64,000 bases of DNA from assembly GCA_008690995.1 (NCBI GenBank), contig VRMN01000010.1, positions 496,001-560,000 on the forward strand, read 5' to 3'. The translations under genes and the position numbers were made by a program. Under the pieces are notes generated by a model that ran no database searches, was not told the DNA's origin, and worked only from the letters and a program-made list of their open reading frames with translations. How positions within the stretch are numbered: the first letter of the stretch is position 1; each line of letters begins with the position of its first letter. Source of the DNA: Porphyridium purpureum. Lineage: Eukaryota; Rhodophyta; Bangiophyceae; Porphyridiales; Porphyridiaceae. Shown in pieces: positions 10,065 through 19,656 of this stretch.

Positions 10065-10685
10065 ATGAAAGGCATGATGAAGGAAGCAGGACACGACCTA
10101 TGGGATAAATTCACGATTCTGCACATGCAGCAGCCTCGCGGCTCGCGGGCGCGGCAGTGGACAAGTCTCGTGAAGCCGGTGGGGCCCGAGGTGAGCACGG
10201 TTGAACAGTTCTGGAGCATTTACAGCCGACTCGCCAAGCCTGATAGTTTGCCGCATGGCGTGAACTATTTTGTTTTCCGCGGTGGGATTATGCCGTACTG
10301 GGAGGATCCTGGCAACGAAGGCGGAGGGCGCTGGACCCTCCGGCTCAAGAAGGGGCTCGCGACGCTGGCATTTGAAGAGTTGGTGCTTGCGTTGCTTGGT
10401 GGGAGCATACCAGAAGGCGATCAAGTGTGTGGCGTAGCGATCAATATACGTCTGCAAGATGACCTCGCATTTGTTTGGACAAAGCAGCAACGCGATAGCC
10501 ATGGAGTCTACCTAGACGAGCTTTTCAAGGATGTGATCGGCGAGTGCGTGTATTCCCAGTCGAAGCCGTGGACGTATCGAAGCCATTCCAGCGAGCAACA
10601 GCAGGCATCGACTCGCGATCCCCGTCAATTTCGTGCCGGCAATGCCACGGGCTCTGCAGTTCCTAGTCAAGGCACTTCGGCGTAA
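10065..10685 (+). CDS. EIF4E: Translation initiation factor eIF4E family, cap-binding protein
   Basis: A 206-residue protein binding the mRNA 5' cap and recruiting it to the ribosome through eIF4G. The family core is clear: HDLWDKFTILH, VEQFWSIYSRL, a family-typical GGIMPYWEDPGNEGGGRW block, and VCGVAINIR. The two cap-stacking tryptophans align with W32 (RQWTSL) and W79 (MPYWED), and W138 (FVWTKQ) matches the third conserved Trp. The C-terminal ~35 residues are Gln/Ser-rich and not conserved. ATG 10065 follows a purine-rich GAGATAGAGAGAGA leader. Whether it is the main eIF4E or a class-II 4EHP-like form cannot be settled here, though an intact WEDP block suggests real cap binding. Confidence 0.93.
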   Translation: MKGMMKEAGHDLWDKFTILHMQQPRGSRARQWTSLVKPVGPEVSTVEQFWSIYSRLAKPDSLPHGVNYFVFRGGIMPYWEDPGNEGGGRWTLRLKKGLATLAFEELVLALLGGSIPEGDQVCGVAINIRLQDDLAFVWTKQQRDSHGVYLDELFKDVIGECVYSQSKPWTYRSHSSEQQQASTRDPRQFRAGNATGSAVPSQGTSA

Positions 10686-11152
10686 ATCGCACTGCTCACC
10701 TCTTTCCGGAGAAAGAGAAATATGAAACGCATCACGCCGCACTTTGCCAGAAAGCTGCTCACAGTTTCCGTCGGCTTCATATAAATATGCAGGTTCTGCA
10801 CTTTAATCATTGCATGAAAACAATGAGACAGACAAACAGAATGCACATTCAAACCTGCCAAAACTTCTCGTGACCTCCCCAGTCAATCAACTCGATTCAC
10901 TTTCATTTTCATTTGCGAAAAGGCTCATGTGGTTTCAGAGCTGACAAAAATCAACAAGAACCGAAACGACTCGATTGTTTGTGAATGAGACCGGATTTCA
11001 TTCCATCTATCCTTCTATCCTGGCATCATCGTCCAACCTGACGCCGGACGAAGCTCTCTTTCAGCCATCAGCCTGCGAAGGGTCGGCGCCTTCTCCGACC
11101 TTTCTCGCTCAGAAGAGCCACCGGGGGCGCAACGTGCAAGAATATTAAAATA
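10686..11152. other. Intergenic, no gene seen
   Basis: About 470 bp, moderately AT-rich, between two plus-strand genes. It holds the 3' end of eIF4E and the promoter of the uL10m gene. No frame with coding character was found. Confidence 0.5.
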
Positions 11153-11881
11153 ATGATTAAAAATGTGTTAAATAAGTACAGTTCTGAGGTTCAACTTTGC
11201 GGACGTGCCGCGATCGGGGCGACATGGGAGCGCGCGGGAGAGGGGAGAGGTGTTGATGGGATCATGGTGGAGCCTACACGGATACCATGGCGAAAGCTGG
11301 AGCGCGAGGTGCGCAAGTATGAGTGGAGCGAGCGCTTCAAGAATGCGAGCGTGATGGTGTTTGCGCAGCTGATGCGCGGCGAAGGGTGGGGGCGGAAGAT
11401 GGCGCGATTGAAGTTGCTGGAGCATCCGCAAACCGAGGCGTCGCTGCAGGAGGCAGATGTGCATTATATGGCGCCGGCGCTAGGGAAGAGGGTCATTCGT
11501 GGGACTGCGTACGAGCAACGCTTGTCGCCGATCTTTCGCGTCGCGCCATTCGCCGTCGTGCACGGTCGGGACCCAGATAAGGTGCTGGCATTGTCAACAC
11601 GATTACGAGCCATGTACCCAAAGGCAATGTTCCTGGCCGCTCGCTTCGATGATATTATCATCGATCAAGCGGCTCTCGTAGAGCTTGAAAAAGGTCCGAA
11701 GACGGCCGGACTCTTCGCTGAGCTCGTGCAAACGATTTCTGCGAGGCCGGCTATTGTGGATCTGCTTGACCAGTCGGTTGGCCAACTTCGTACCCTTCTG
11801 GATCAGTCCAACCAGTCGATCGCCACAAGACTCCAACAAATGGAATCAGAGAAGGCTCCTGATTCACAGCCGAGCGAGTGA
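11153..11881 (+). CDS. MRPL10: Probable mitochondrial ribosomal protein uL10m
   Basis: A large-subunit stalk-base protein of the organelle ribosome, by family pattern. The body runs from a conserved-looking RKLEREVRKYEWSERFKNAS through VMVFAQL, a central YMAPALGKRVIRGT/LSPIFRVAPFAVVHG region, and a C-terminal LVQTISARPAIVDLLDQ followed by LRTLLDQ. That end resembles the helical tail of MRPL10. From ATG 11153 it has 242 residues. A second in-frame ATG at 11264 would remove an AT-rich 37-codon leader that may be untranslated; I keep the longer model but the shorter is about equally likely. Mitochondrial rather than plastid origin is inferred from the tail. Confidence 0.65.
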   Translation: MIKNVLNKYSSEVQLCGRAAIGATWERAGEGRGVDGIMVEPTRIPWRKLEREVRKYEWSERFKNASVMVFAQLMRGEGWGRKMARLKLLEHPQTEASLQEADVHYMAPALGKRVIRGTAYEQRLSPIFRVAPFAVVHGRDPDKVLALSTRLRAMYPKAMFLAARFDDIIIDQAALVELEKGPKTAGLFAELVQTISARPAIVDLLDQSVGQLRTLLDQSNQSIATRLQQMESEKAPDSQPSE

Positions 11882-12260
11882 AAACCGCTCGATACGGCAA
11901 GGTACGTGACTCTTTCTTTCTTGCATCGCAGGGAAACCACTTTGTGACCTCAAGGGGATGAAAAATTCAGTATGATCTGTCAATCTTCTGACCTGCCTCT
12001 ATGGGCATGAAGAGACTATTCACAATTACCTCTAAGAAGCTCTGATGATTGGGGGAGCAAAATGGAAGAAGCTTGTGGGATCCGGTCGGCTGCTTTCTTG
12101 CATCAATTACTAACGAGATTCACATCGCCCTTACTGTTCGTTCCTCATTCTCTCTTTGTGTTTACGCTTAATGTTCGCCACCGCAGAAGATGTACTTTAG
12201 CCGGAGAACCAGCGCTGCGGGGTCGTTTGGCATACATTTCAACGTGTGCATATAGTATGG
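11882..12260. other. Convergent intergenic, no gene seen
   Basis: About 380 bp between the 3' ends of two convergent genes. Nothing beyond short non-coding frames was seen. Confidence 0.5.
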
Positions 12261-14069
12261 CTAAATCAAAATCATATTCTGGATACTGATGACGATGCCA
12301 CGGCGTGACGCACGCTCAAGCTCGTGGTCCTGATCCGCGCGGACAAACGCCATCCATCGCGCATCACGAGAAAAACGAATGCACGCATTGTCTTCCAGCA
12401 GCGCGTTTCGAGATTCATGCACGGGAAGCAGCATCGTGCTGGCGCTTTCTGCTGTCATCGCCTGGTGCTCGTGCACGGTCAACTTGAGCTTCCACTTATT
12501 GTCGACCGAAACGAGTCCGACCAGCGCACGCGACGCGGCGGCGCGCTCAATAGGAGCGTACCCGTTCGTGAGACTCAGAAAAGACCTGCGTGTATCCGGT
12601 TCCAACACGGCCGATGTTTGCTTCTGCAACGCGACGTACCGCCGCATTTTGACGTTGTCTGTATCGTGCGCCACCTTTGACATTTCGAGTGGCGTCGAAC
12701 TCGAAGGCGCTGTTAGCGAGACATGGCATAGAGCGGAGCGAATCTGGCCCCGATACGCGCTGTGGCTGTGCCGATGGGCATCTTTAAAGTCTCGGAAGAC
12801 AAGGTACTCCCACGAAGCAGAAACCGCGCTGATACGACAGTGCGACTCGATATCGAGTGCTAGGCAACGCTGTGCCATACGCCAGTCATAGATCAGGTAT
12901 CGGTAAAACGTCCCATATCCATCGTGGAAAAGCAGGAGTAGTTGCTCACCTCGATCAGATGATTCTCGAGGCTGAGGACCAAATTTCAAATCAACAAGCA
13001 CCGAGTTGCCTGTTTCATCGCCGACATTCCAGGAACTGAGTTCGTAGAAGTGATCCTGTGCGACCGCAAAGATATACACCGTGTAGGTGCGCGCATTGTA
13101 AACAGCACAGTAGTTTCCGCAGAGCGACAAGACGGCGAGCGTCGTGTGCGAAATCTTATTTTTCGCGCAGCCCTGTAGAGCGATGCGACGTATACGCACC
13201 TGCATATCTCCACGCTCTGGCGCGTGCACGAGATGTGCCAAGTAGACAGCATTTTCGCGTGCATGTAGAATGACCAGGCGTCTGCCATCATCTGAGCACA
13301 TCAGCATGAGCTCGCCAGGCACAGACGAGCCTTCAAGCGGTGTGCGCAGAATCGAACGAGTCGGGACATGCCAAACCAGCAAAACCGAGCTCTCGCGCTT
13401 ATAAACGCCCTCTTCTTGGCAAAGCGCCACGATGACGTGTCCATTTCCGGAGACCTCGACGCAATGCGGAACGTGACCCACATTCGACACTCTCACACTG
13501 TCGTGGAACTCGGCAAAAGCAGCAACCGTGTCGTAAGCCAAAAATGCAGGATTTGCAACAGAGTCTTCATCCCTGTCCTGCAACGCAAGGTCGTCAACAT
13601 CGGCGCCCTGCGCATTCGACAATGTCGCACTTTGTCCGGAGCGTTCCCGCGGACGTCGTGGCCACACCGACCCAAACGAAAATCGGTCCGCAAGTGCGAG
13701 CTGGAACCTATCTCGAGCGCACAAGTGCCCCGCGATAGTCCTCAACACTTCTGCGTCCAATAGCTTCCACGCAGAGCCGGCGCGACCGCGCCCATCGTTG
13801 TGAGCGTCAGCAATCGATGCGTCTGCTTCGACTGCGACGCCCACCATCGCAGGTGGCACAACATCGCTCCCCTTCTCCTCGTCCTCTTGCATGTCCTCGT
13901 TCTGACCCTGCCCCTTAGCTTGCGCATCCGCGTTGGTCCCCGCACTCGCGCCCGAGGCCGCACAACCCAACGGCATTGCAACAGAGCTGGAACGCCGCTG
14001 TTGCCGGCGATTCAAGCCATCCTTCTTCCTCTGCCCAGCATGACGCGACTTCCCGCGTGACGCGGCCAT
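12261..14069 (-). CDS. Unknown protein, possible F-box plus beta-propeller
   Basis: A 602-residue protein from ATG 14069. The first ~95 residues are basic then acidic and low in complexity (KGQGQNEDMQEDEEKGSD). Around residues 100-130, WKLLDAEVLRTIAGHLCARD, followed by RFQLALADRFSF, has the spacing of an F-box-like helix pair. The remaining ~450 residues alternate short hydrophobic strands with polar turns (VPHCVEVSGNGHVIVALCQE, LMLMCSDDGRRLVILHARE), as in a divergent WD-type propeller, but classic WD dipeptides are rare. If the F-box reading is right it would be a ubiquitin-ligase substrate receptor; that is inference. Its promoter side carries several GTAC-core motifs. Confidence 0.68.
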   Translation of the reverse strand: MAASRGKSRHAGQRKKDGLNRRQQRRSSSVAMPLGCAASGASAGTNADAQAKGQGQNEDMQEDEEKGSDVVPPAMVGVAVEADASIADAHNDGRGRAGSAWKLLDAEVLRTIAGHLCARDRFQLALADRFSFGSVWPRRPRERSGQSATLSNAQGADVDDLALQDRDEDSVANPAFLAYDTVAAFAEFHDSVRVSNVGHVPHCVEVSGNGHVIVALCQEEGVYKRESSVLLVWHVPTRSILRTPLEGSSVPGELMLMCSDDGRRLVILHARENAVYLAHLVHAPERGDMQVRIRRIALQGCAKNKISHTTLAVLSLCGNYCAVYNARTYTVYIFAVAQDHFYELSSWNVGDETGNSVLVDLKFGPQPRESSDRGEQLLLLFHDGYGTFYRYLIYDWRMAQRCLALDIESHCRISAVSASWEYLVFRDFKDAHRHSHSAYRGQIRSALCHVSLTAPSSSTPLEMSKVAHDTDNVKMRRYVALQKQTSAVLEPDTRRSFLSLTNGYAPIERAAASRALVGLVSVDNKWKLKLTVHEHQAMTAESASTMLLPVHESRNALLEDNACIRFSRDARWMAFVRADQDHELERASRRGIVISIQNMILI

Positions 14070-14222
14070 GTAATCTCTGCTCTAGCGCGTCTTCCGTCGC
14101 CGCGGCTCTCCAACCTTGTTGCTTTCAGCTCCGTCTCTTTCCAAACATCTCTCTGCCCTTCCCTTCCTCTTGCGCCTCACTTGCCTCGCAGCGCGCGAGT
14201 TGAAAAAATTGAAAGGAGCAAA

Positions 14223-14290
14223 GAAAGTGTACCTCCCCGTATGCATCCACTGTACCATATCCGAATATAAAAGTACAGTTCACTGTACAT
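14223..14290 (-). promoter_or_regulatory. Cluster of GTAC-core motifs upstream of the propeller gene
   Basis: Within about 65 bp there are four copies of a GTAC core: AGTGTACC near 14226, CACTGTACC near 14249, AGTACAGTT at 14272-14280 and CACTGTACA from 14281. They lie 150-220 bp upstream of the ATG at 14069. The same element clusters upstream of other genes in the window. A regulatory role is inference. Confidence 0.4.
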
Positions 14291-14418
14291 ACCTGTGAAA
14301 TGCAGAAGTGCAATGTGCTGCGGCATTGCATCCGCTGTTGAGCAGCACGTGTGTGCAGCAGCAGCTGCTGGGGACATGGCACAGACGGCATGGCGCGGCA
14401 CGGCATGGCAAGCGTGGG

Positions 14419-16302
14419 TTATAGGACGTTGAGTACGTCGAGCTGCAGAATGGAGGCTTGGCACTGCAGCAGCTCGCCGAGGTTTGGACGCGTGCGTCCG
14501 AAATCGCCATCGATGAATTCCTTGATGTAGGTGCCGCTCTGAGCGCGCAGGTCCAGAATGAGGCACCGAGGGCTGACCAGTCGAGCTGACATGGACATGA
14601 TGCTGCGTTGCCGGGTCATGACTGCGCGTCGGTGCATCACACGCACGGGGGTTCGCTGGGATAGTATCAATGGTTTCGCATCGTGCAAGGCAGACAGTTG
14701 CTGTGCGCTGGGTGTGTTGGAGAGGTAAACAACGCATCGATACATCTTTTCGTGTTCCGCGTGCCGTGTCTGCTTGACTGTGGCAGCAGAAACACGCGCG
14801 AGCTGCGACACTACCACGACGCCGCGGGCCTGCATATTGATCTGCTCCATGAGCAGCTGCAAGTCAAACGTTTCGTCCAGGTTTCGACACCCTTTGAGCT
14901 CGACGCAAAAGGGGCGCCCATCGCCCAGCATGCGGACGTCGCGGTCTTCCCGCCCACTTGCTGAGAACACACCCTGCTCCGCTCCGTACATTCCCTTGAG
15001 AATGGGCACGATAAAAGATTCCACAGATGAGCTCGCTGCAGGTGTTGCCTGCTCCTCATGAAGCAGCTTCGCTTCTCCAGACGCAGACAAGCGTCGCTTT
15101 TTCGTCAGTTCCGTTGCGGTCTGGTCCGTCGGATCGCCTTTCGCGTCGCTGTCTTGAAGCAGAAGATCGCCGCCCTCTGTGTCATCGGTAAACCACGGAG
15201 TTTGCGACACTCGGCGTGAATACTTATTGTACCTTCCGGTGAGAAAGACAGACTCTGACTCGAACCATACCCAGCTTTCCATTTCGTCATGCACGTTTCC
15301 AATTGCGTCTAGTGCGTCCAGTTTGACGCTCAGAAGCTTACGGCACGCTTCCTGCAGGTTTTTCCTGGATAGCCGAAATTCATCTTCTGCTCGGTTGTAG
15401 GTCGCGCCTATTATCTTTTTCTTTGGACCCTGCGCTCCGTGACTATTTCTCGCCGACTTTGTGAGCTGGCGGTGCGAATCCTCATCCGCGTCGCATACAT
15501 CGTCAACCACAAATGCAAATTCGTGGCTTGTTTCCTGATGTGTCAGACTAATCTGTACAGAAACTGCGCTAGCGGCGCGCCCGACCGGGGAGCTGCTTGT
15601 CGCTTGAACGATGCAAACATTGAGCTTGCGCTCGAGAAAGGGCGCGAGCAGCGCCTTGGCAACTACAGGAAGTCTCGCGTAAAGATTGGCGAGAGCGGTG
15701 CTGGTCATGCCTCTCTCTTTCAAACGCGCCTGCATGCACGACACAACGGCATGTTCGCGCAGAAAGCTCGAGGCCGGCAAGCTGAGGTGCAATTCGACGC
15801 CACCGGATTCTGGCAACTGCCATTGCTCTTCCCGCATCAATTCCGCTGCTTGCTCAGCAACGCCCCTAGCAAATTTCTTACTCAACAGTCCAAAGCAAAC
15901 CACACACGGCGCGCGCCTAATGTTCGCTGGCTCGCCAAGATCGCTGCTGCTCACACGTAATTCTGAATCTGCCCCTGCAGTTGCGCTGCCCCAAAAAAAA
16001 GACCTCACGAGGTGTCCTACTCTGACCCACCACCCATTCATGGGTCGGCCATATCGCAGCGCACCATCAAGCTCGAGTTGCTTCTGCTGAAGCTTGTGAA
16101 TCCACGACTGCAACAAATCTTGACTGTCAATGGATTCCGCTTGTGTTTCGTCGTCCGCTGCATCAAGACGGAGACCCAGCCTAGCGACGGCTTCCACAGG
16201 AACGAAACGCAAGGCGCATTGCGCGCATACGCCAAGCTCGACACACACGCCAAACTGGATCGCAATAATTCGCGCAACATCGCCTGCCATTCTTGATGCC
16301 AT
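14419..16302 (-). CDS. PUS10: tRNA pseudouridine synthase PUS10
   Basis: A 627-residue enzyme making pseudouridine in the T-arm (positions 54/55) of tRNA. The N-terminal half has a zinc-finger-like CVELGVCAQCALRF (about residues 20-33) and a less conserved region like the THUMP-containing accessory domain. The catalytic half is typical of PUS10: FLTGRYNKYSRRVSQTPW, then FSASGREDRDVRMLGDGRPF, whose Asp in REDRDVR is the expected catalytic residue, and near the end GTYIKEFIDGDFGRTRPNL. Length fits the family. ATG 16302 is 74 bp from the divergent ATG of glutathione reductase, so the two genes share a tiny promoter region. Confidence 0.93.
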   Translation of the reverse strand: MASRMAGDVARIIAIQFGVCVELGVCAQCALRFVPVEAVARLGLRLDAADDETQAESIDSQDLLQSWIHKLQQKQLELDGALRYGRPMNGWWVRVGHLVRSFFWGSATAGADSELRVSSSDLGEPANIRRAPCVVCFGLLSKKFARGVAEQAAELMREEQWQLPESGGVELHLSLPASSFLREHAVVSCMQARLKERGMTSTALANLYARLPVVAKALLAPFLERKLNVCIVQATSSSPVGRAASAVSVQISLTHQETSHEFAFVVDDVCDADEDSHRQLTKSARNSHGAQGPKKKIIGATYNRAEDEFRLSRKNLQEACRKLLSVKLDALDAIGNVHDEMESWVWFESESVFLTGRYNKYSRRVSQTPWFTDDTEGGDLLLQDSDAKGDPTDQTATELTKKRRLSASGEAKLLHEEQATPAASSSVESFIVPILKGMYGAEQGVFSASGREDRDVRMLGDGRPFCVELKGCRNLDETFDLQLLMEQINMQARGVVVVSQLARVSAATVKQTRHAEHEKMYRCVVYLSNTPSAQQLSALHDAKPLILSQRTPVRVMHRRAVMTRQRSIMSMSARLVSPRCLILDLRAQSGTYIKEFIDGDFGRTRPNLGELLQCQASILQLDVLNVL

Positions 16303-16376
16303 TTCGCCCTTGATTCACCATGACCGTGGCAAGCCGTGTGTGGATTCACAAGTAAAGAAGAGAGGGGACGAACGAG
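16303..16376. promoter_or_regulatory. 74-bp divergent promoter region, PUS10 / glutathione reductase
   Basis: Only 74 bp separate the two divergent ATGs, so both promoters and 5' untranslated regions must overlap each other or the opposite coding start. No TATA-like sequence is visible. Confidence 0.6.
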
Positions 16377-17933
16377 ATGGCGGCATTTCTGTGTCTGGGA
16401 GCCGCGGGAAAGCGTGCGAGCGTGAGTTTCGCGTCATCTGGATTGTGCCACTTCCCGTCTGATTCCGGAAAGTTTTGTGTGTCCAAGGCCGTGGTCGGGA
16501 GCACAAGTGGACGTGTGCGCGTCGCCCGCGAAACGCCCAGGTGCGTGTCTTCGTCGCCGTCTTCGTCACAATATGACTATGACCTGTTTGTGATTGGAGC
16601 TGGATCTGGAGGCGTGCGTGCCTCGCGGATTGCGGCGTCGTATGGCGCGCGGGTGGCGTGTGCTGAGGAACGCTACCTGGGAGGGACGTGTGTGAACGTC
16701 GGATGTGTTCCGAAGAAGCTGTTTGTGTATGGGTCGCACTACGGACATATGCCAGAAGAAGCGCGCAACTTTGGATGGGACTTTGGCACTGATAAAAAGC
16801 TTGACTGGGCGCGGTTTATCGAGAACAAAAACGCCGAGATTGAGCGCCTCAATGGCGTGTACGGGCGGATTCTTGAAAATGCGGGAGTGCAGAAGATCTG
16901 GGGAACAGCATCCATTGTGGATGCGCACACAGTTCAAATTGGGGAGCAGAAGTACACCACAGACAAGATTCTGATCGCGACGGGTGGCTGGCCGAACATG
17001 CCAAAAGTTCCTGGCATCGAGAATGCCATTTCTTCCAACGAGTTCTTTTTCCTTAAGGATCTCCCAAAGCGGACCTTGGTCGTGGGTGGCGGCTACATTG
17101 CTGTTGAGTTTGCGTGCCTACTGAATGGCTACGGCTCGCAAGTCACGCAGATCTATCGCAGTGATCTCTACCTGCGCGGATTTGACCGTGATGTGCGCGA
17201 GTTTTTGGCTGAGCAGATGGTGGCGCAGGGCGTCAATCTCAAATTTAAGACGGACCTCAAGGAAATCGTGAAACTTAGCTCTGGTGCTTTTAAAGTGGCA
17301 CTTACGACAGGGGATGAGATCGAGGTAGACTGCATCATCTGTGCAACAGGTCGCAACCCCAAGTCGAGCAATCTCGGCATCGCGGAAGTCGGGGTGAAGA
17401 TGGGTAAGAAGGGTGAAATTCTTGTGAACGATCGCAGCCAGACAAATGTGCCGAACATCTATGCCGTCGGTGACGTGACAGATCGCGTCAACTTGACGCC
17501 TGTCGCGCTGGCCGAAGGGCATTGCTTTGCCGACTCTGAGTTTGGCGGAAAAGTGCGCATGCCTAGCTACGAAATGATCCCAACTGCAGTGTTTTCGAAC
17601 CCAACCATTGGTACATGTGGACTGACGGAAGAAGAGGCGGACGCCAAGTATGGTCGCGACGATGTGGATGTGTACAAGACCAACTTTCGGCCCATGAAGC
17701 AGACAATCGCTCAGGGAACCGAGCGAACATTGATGAAGCTTATCGTGCATCGTTCCACCGACAAGGTTGTGGGTTGTCATATCGTTGAACCTGCTGCCGG
17801 AGAGGTTATCCAGCTTGTTGGGGTCGCAATGAAGGCCGGCGCGACAAAGGCCCATTTCGATGCCACCATTGGCGTGCATCCGACTGCTGCAGAGGAGCTC
17901 GTGACGCTGCGCTCGCGTGTTGATCGATCGTGA
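16377..17933 (+). CDS. GR: Glutathione reductase, organelle-targeted
   Basis: A 518-residue FAD enzyme that reduces oxidised glutathione with NADPH. About 65 N-terminal residues form a Ser/Arg-rich, acid-poor leader, suggesting plastid or dual plastid/mitochondrial import. The FAD site is DLFVIGAGSGGVRASR (about 69-84). The redox disulphide sits in GGTCVNVGCVPKK (Cys about 105 and 110), and the NADPH fold is VVGGGYIAVEF. The C-terminal dimerisation domain carries the catalytic His in GVHPTAAEE. Length and motifs are complete. It is divergent from PUS10 and convergent with the first sugar phosphate cyclase. Confidence 0.95.
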   Translation: MAAFLCLGAAGKRASVSFASSGLCHFPSDSGKFCVSKAVVGSTSGRVRVARETPRCVSSSPSSSQYDYDLFVIGAGSGGVRASRIAASYGARVACAEERYLGGTCVNVGCVPKKLFVYGSHYGHMPEEARNFGWDFGTDKKLDWARFIENKNAEIERLNGVYGRILENAGVQKIWGTASIVDAHTVQIGEQKYTTDKILIATGGWPNMPKVPGIENAISSNEFFFLKDLPKRTLVVGGGYIAVEFACLLNGYGSQVTQIYRSDLYLRGFDRDVREFLAEQMVAQGVNLKFKTDLKEIVKLSSGAFKVALTTGDEIEVDCIICATGRNPKSSNLGIAEVGVKMGKKGEILVNDRSQTNVPNIYAVGDVTDRVNLTPVALAEGHCFADSEFGGKVRMPSYEMIPTAVFSNPTIGTCGLTEEEADAKYGRDDVDVYKTNFRPMKQTIAQGTERTLMKLIVHRSTDKVVGCHIVEPAAGEVIQLVGVAMKAGATKAHFDATIGVHPTAAEELVTLRSRVDRS

Positions 17934-18135
17934 GCAGAGACAACGCCGGAAAAGAAAGCAAACTTTGTCTTGTATTTTGCACGTTCTGTTTCTTGACTCG
18001 CACGCGTTGCTAAGAGCAGCCGCAGAGGGCGGGAACCGACATGTGCAGCGCTGTCGTGAAATTTAAATTGCAAGAAGATGTAGCAAGTGGCTGATACAGT
18101 AGTAATAAGTAGACTTTTTTCTTCAAAAATAAAAG

Positions 18136-19656
18136 GACACTAGTAGAAAAGAGATCATTGGCGACGCTCAATGTTGGCTTCCATACCAGCATTCAGAATT
18201 TCTTCGTCGATCTTGATGCCGTAGCACTTGTTCTCCTCGTCCAGGTGCATGTTGCCGATCTGCGTCACAAGGCCCATGGTCGGCTTGCATCGCAGGTAGT
18301 GCTTGTCGTATGTCAGCTTCTCCAGCACCTCGGTGAGCGTCATTGTGGACGGAATGTATACTGGAAGCCCGGCCTTCTCAAAGATCTCGTAGTGCTTGTC
18401 CACCACAGACTCGTCGCACAGGTCCATGATGTACGCAATTTCCGCAGACACGCACATGCCGATCGCAATCGCCTCGCCGTGCAGCAGCGCAGGCCCGTAG
18501 CCAGGTGTCCACGACAGGTGCTCCACGGCGTGTCCAATCGCGTGTCCGTACTGCGGGCACATCTCGTTGAAGTCGGACGCGTGGTAGTCCGTGAGCGTGG
18601 GCGCCTTGTGCTCCACCGTCATGCGCACCACCGCCTCCAAGTACTTGGTGTCGCGCATGTTGTGGATCCCCGCCAGAATATACTCCAGCATTTCCGGCGA
18701 CTGCGTGATCGCGTGCTTGATGCACTCGGACAGCCCGTTCAGCAGGTGGCGGTCCGACAGCGTCGTCAGCGTCGCCGGGTCGCACACCACTTTGCACGCA
18801 GGGTAATAGGACCCCACCAGGTTCTTGCCGCGCGGGTGGTTCACTGCCTGCTTAAAGTCGATCGCCGCGTCGGCCTGTCCCATCATCGTCGTCGTGATGT
18901 GCACCAGCGAAATGCCTCGGTACAGCGAGCTCGCCAGGAACCCGCACAGGTTGTTCACCACGCCGCCGCCCAGCGACACAATGCACGAGTGCTTGTCAAT
19001 GCCAGAGTCCAGGATCGAGTCAATCATCCACGACAGCGTGCTCAGCGACTTGTGCATCTCGGCGGACGACTCGCCCGACTCGTCGCACGCGTCCGCCGGC
19101 ATCACCAGCTTGTCCACGTTCAGTCCGGCCGCGCGCATCTCGCACAGCACCATGTCGCCGTACAGCTCGTCCACAATGCTGTCTGTCACGACATAGTTCT
19201 TCGACAGGTGCGACTCTTGCGGCAGCACGCTCCTGGCGTAGTGGCGGAACTGCCGCAGAATGCCGTCCTTGACAATCACGTCGGTCTCCATCTTCTTGTG
19301 GTACCGTCCAAAGTGCGCCGTCACTGGGGCCTTCTTCTGCTTGATCGCGGGCGCCTGCTGGACGGCGCCCGCCGCGGGCTCCACGAGCGCCGACTTGTCC
19401 ACGACGTGGACATTCTGGTTGTAGTTGTTTGCGGTCAACATCTTGCCTGTGTAAATCTTTCGTGCGGCGTAGGAGCTCTTTCTCGTCTAACGCTTCGAAA
19501 CTTGGCCACTCACGGTCCTTCTTCTTGTGCTCTCAAAGTGTCCTCCTCTTCCTTGTCTGTGCTATACTCTTCTTCTTCCTCCTCTTCCTACGACTCTCCG
19601 CAACGCTTGGCCGGCGGAGCGGCAATTTATAGTCGCCACCACGAGCGTGTCGCTTC
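18136..19656 (-). repeat. Inverted repeat arm A (1.5 kb) with the cyclase gene
   Basis: This arm carries the coding region, about 20 bp of 3' flank and about 215 bp of 5' flank. It pairs with 20685-22210 in opposite orientation. The coding part is nearly identical (I count fewer than ten base differences by eye), whereas the 5' untranslated part shows many substitutions and small indels. Outside these limits the flanks are unrelated. Confidence 0.9.
18155..19441 (-). CDS. Sugar phosphate cyclase (dehydroquinate-synthase superfamily), copy A
   Basis: A 428-residue member of the DHQS-like family of NAD- and metal-dependent cyclases. Visible features are the NAD-binding SLGGGVVNNLCGFLASSLYR (GGG about 158-160), the substrate loop DFKQAVNHPRGKNLVGSYY (about 195-213), the metal ligand Glu in GLSECIKHA (about 239), and His residues in YGHAIGHAVEHL and LLHGEAIAIGM (about 321). 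The loop KQAVN..GKNLVGxYY resembles bacterial 2-deoxy-scyllo-inosose synthase more than true DHQS (KTAVNHPLGKN) or the DDGS/EEVS enzymes. The exact product is therefore unknown. About 45 residues precede the fold without a clear leader. Strong bias to C/G-ending codons suggests high expression. The protein differs from copy B at one residue (Tyr here, Phe in B, about 254). Confidence 0.85.
   Translation of the reverse strand: MLTANNYNQNVHVVDKSALVEPAAGAVQQAPAIKQKKAPVTAHFGRYHKKMETDVIVKDGILRQFRHYARSVLPQESHLSKNYVVTDSIVDELYGDMVLCEMRAAGLNVDKLVMPADACDESGESSAEMHKSLSTLSWMIDSILDSGIDKHSCIVSLGGGVVNNLCGFLASSLYRGISLVHITTTMMGQADAAIDFKQAVNHPRGKNLVGSYYPACKVVCDPATLTTLSDRHLLNGLSECIKHAITQSPEMLEYILAGIHNMRDTKYLEAVVRMTVEHKAPTLTDYHASDFNEMCPQYGHAIGHAVEHLSWTPGYGPALLHGEAIAIGMCVSAEIAYIMDLCDESVVDKHYEIFEKAGLPVYIPSTMTLTEVLEKLTYDKHYLRCKPTMGLVTQIGNMHLDEENKCYGIKIDEEILNAGMEANIERRQ

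Noticed and set aside
18158-19441. The cyclase genes as the missing DHQ synthase of the shikimate pathway seen at 3462-5084.
   Set aside because: The substrate loop differs from DHQ synthase; I keep the call at superfamily level, though a true DHQ synthase role is not fully excluded.
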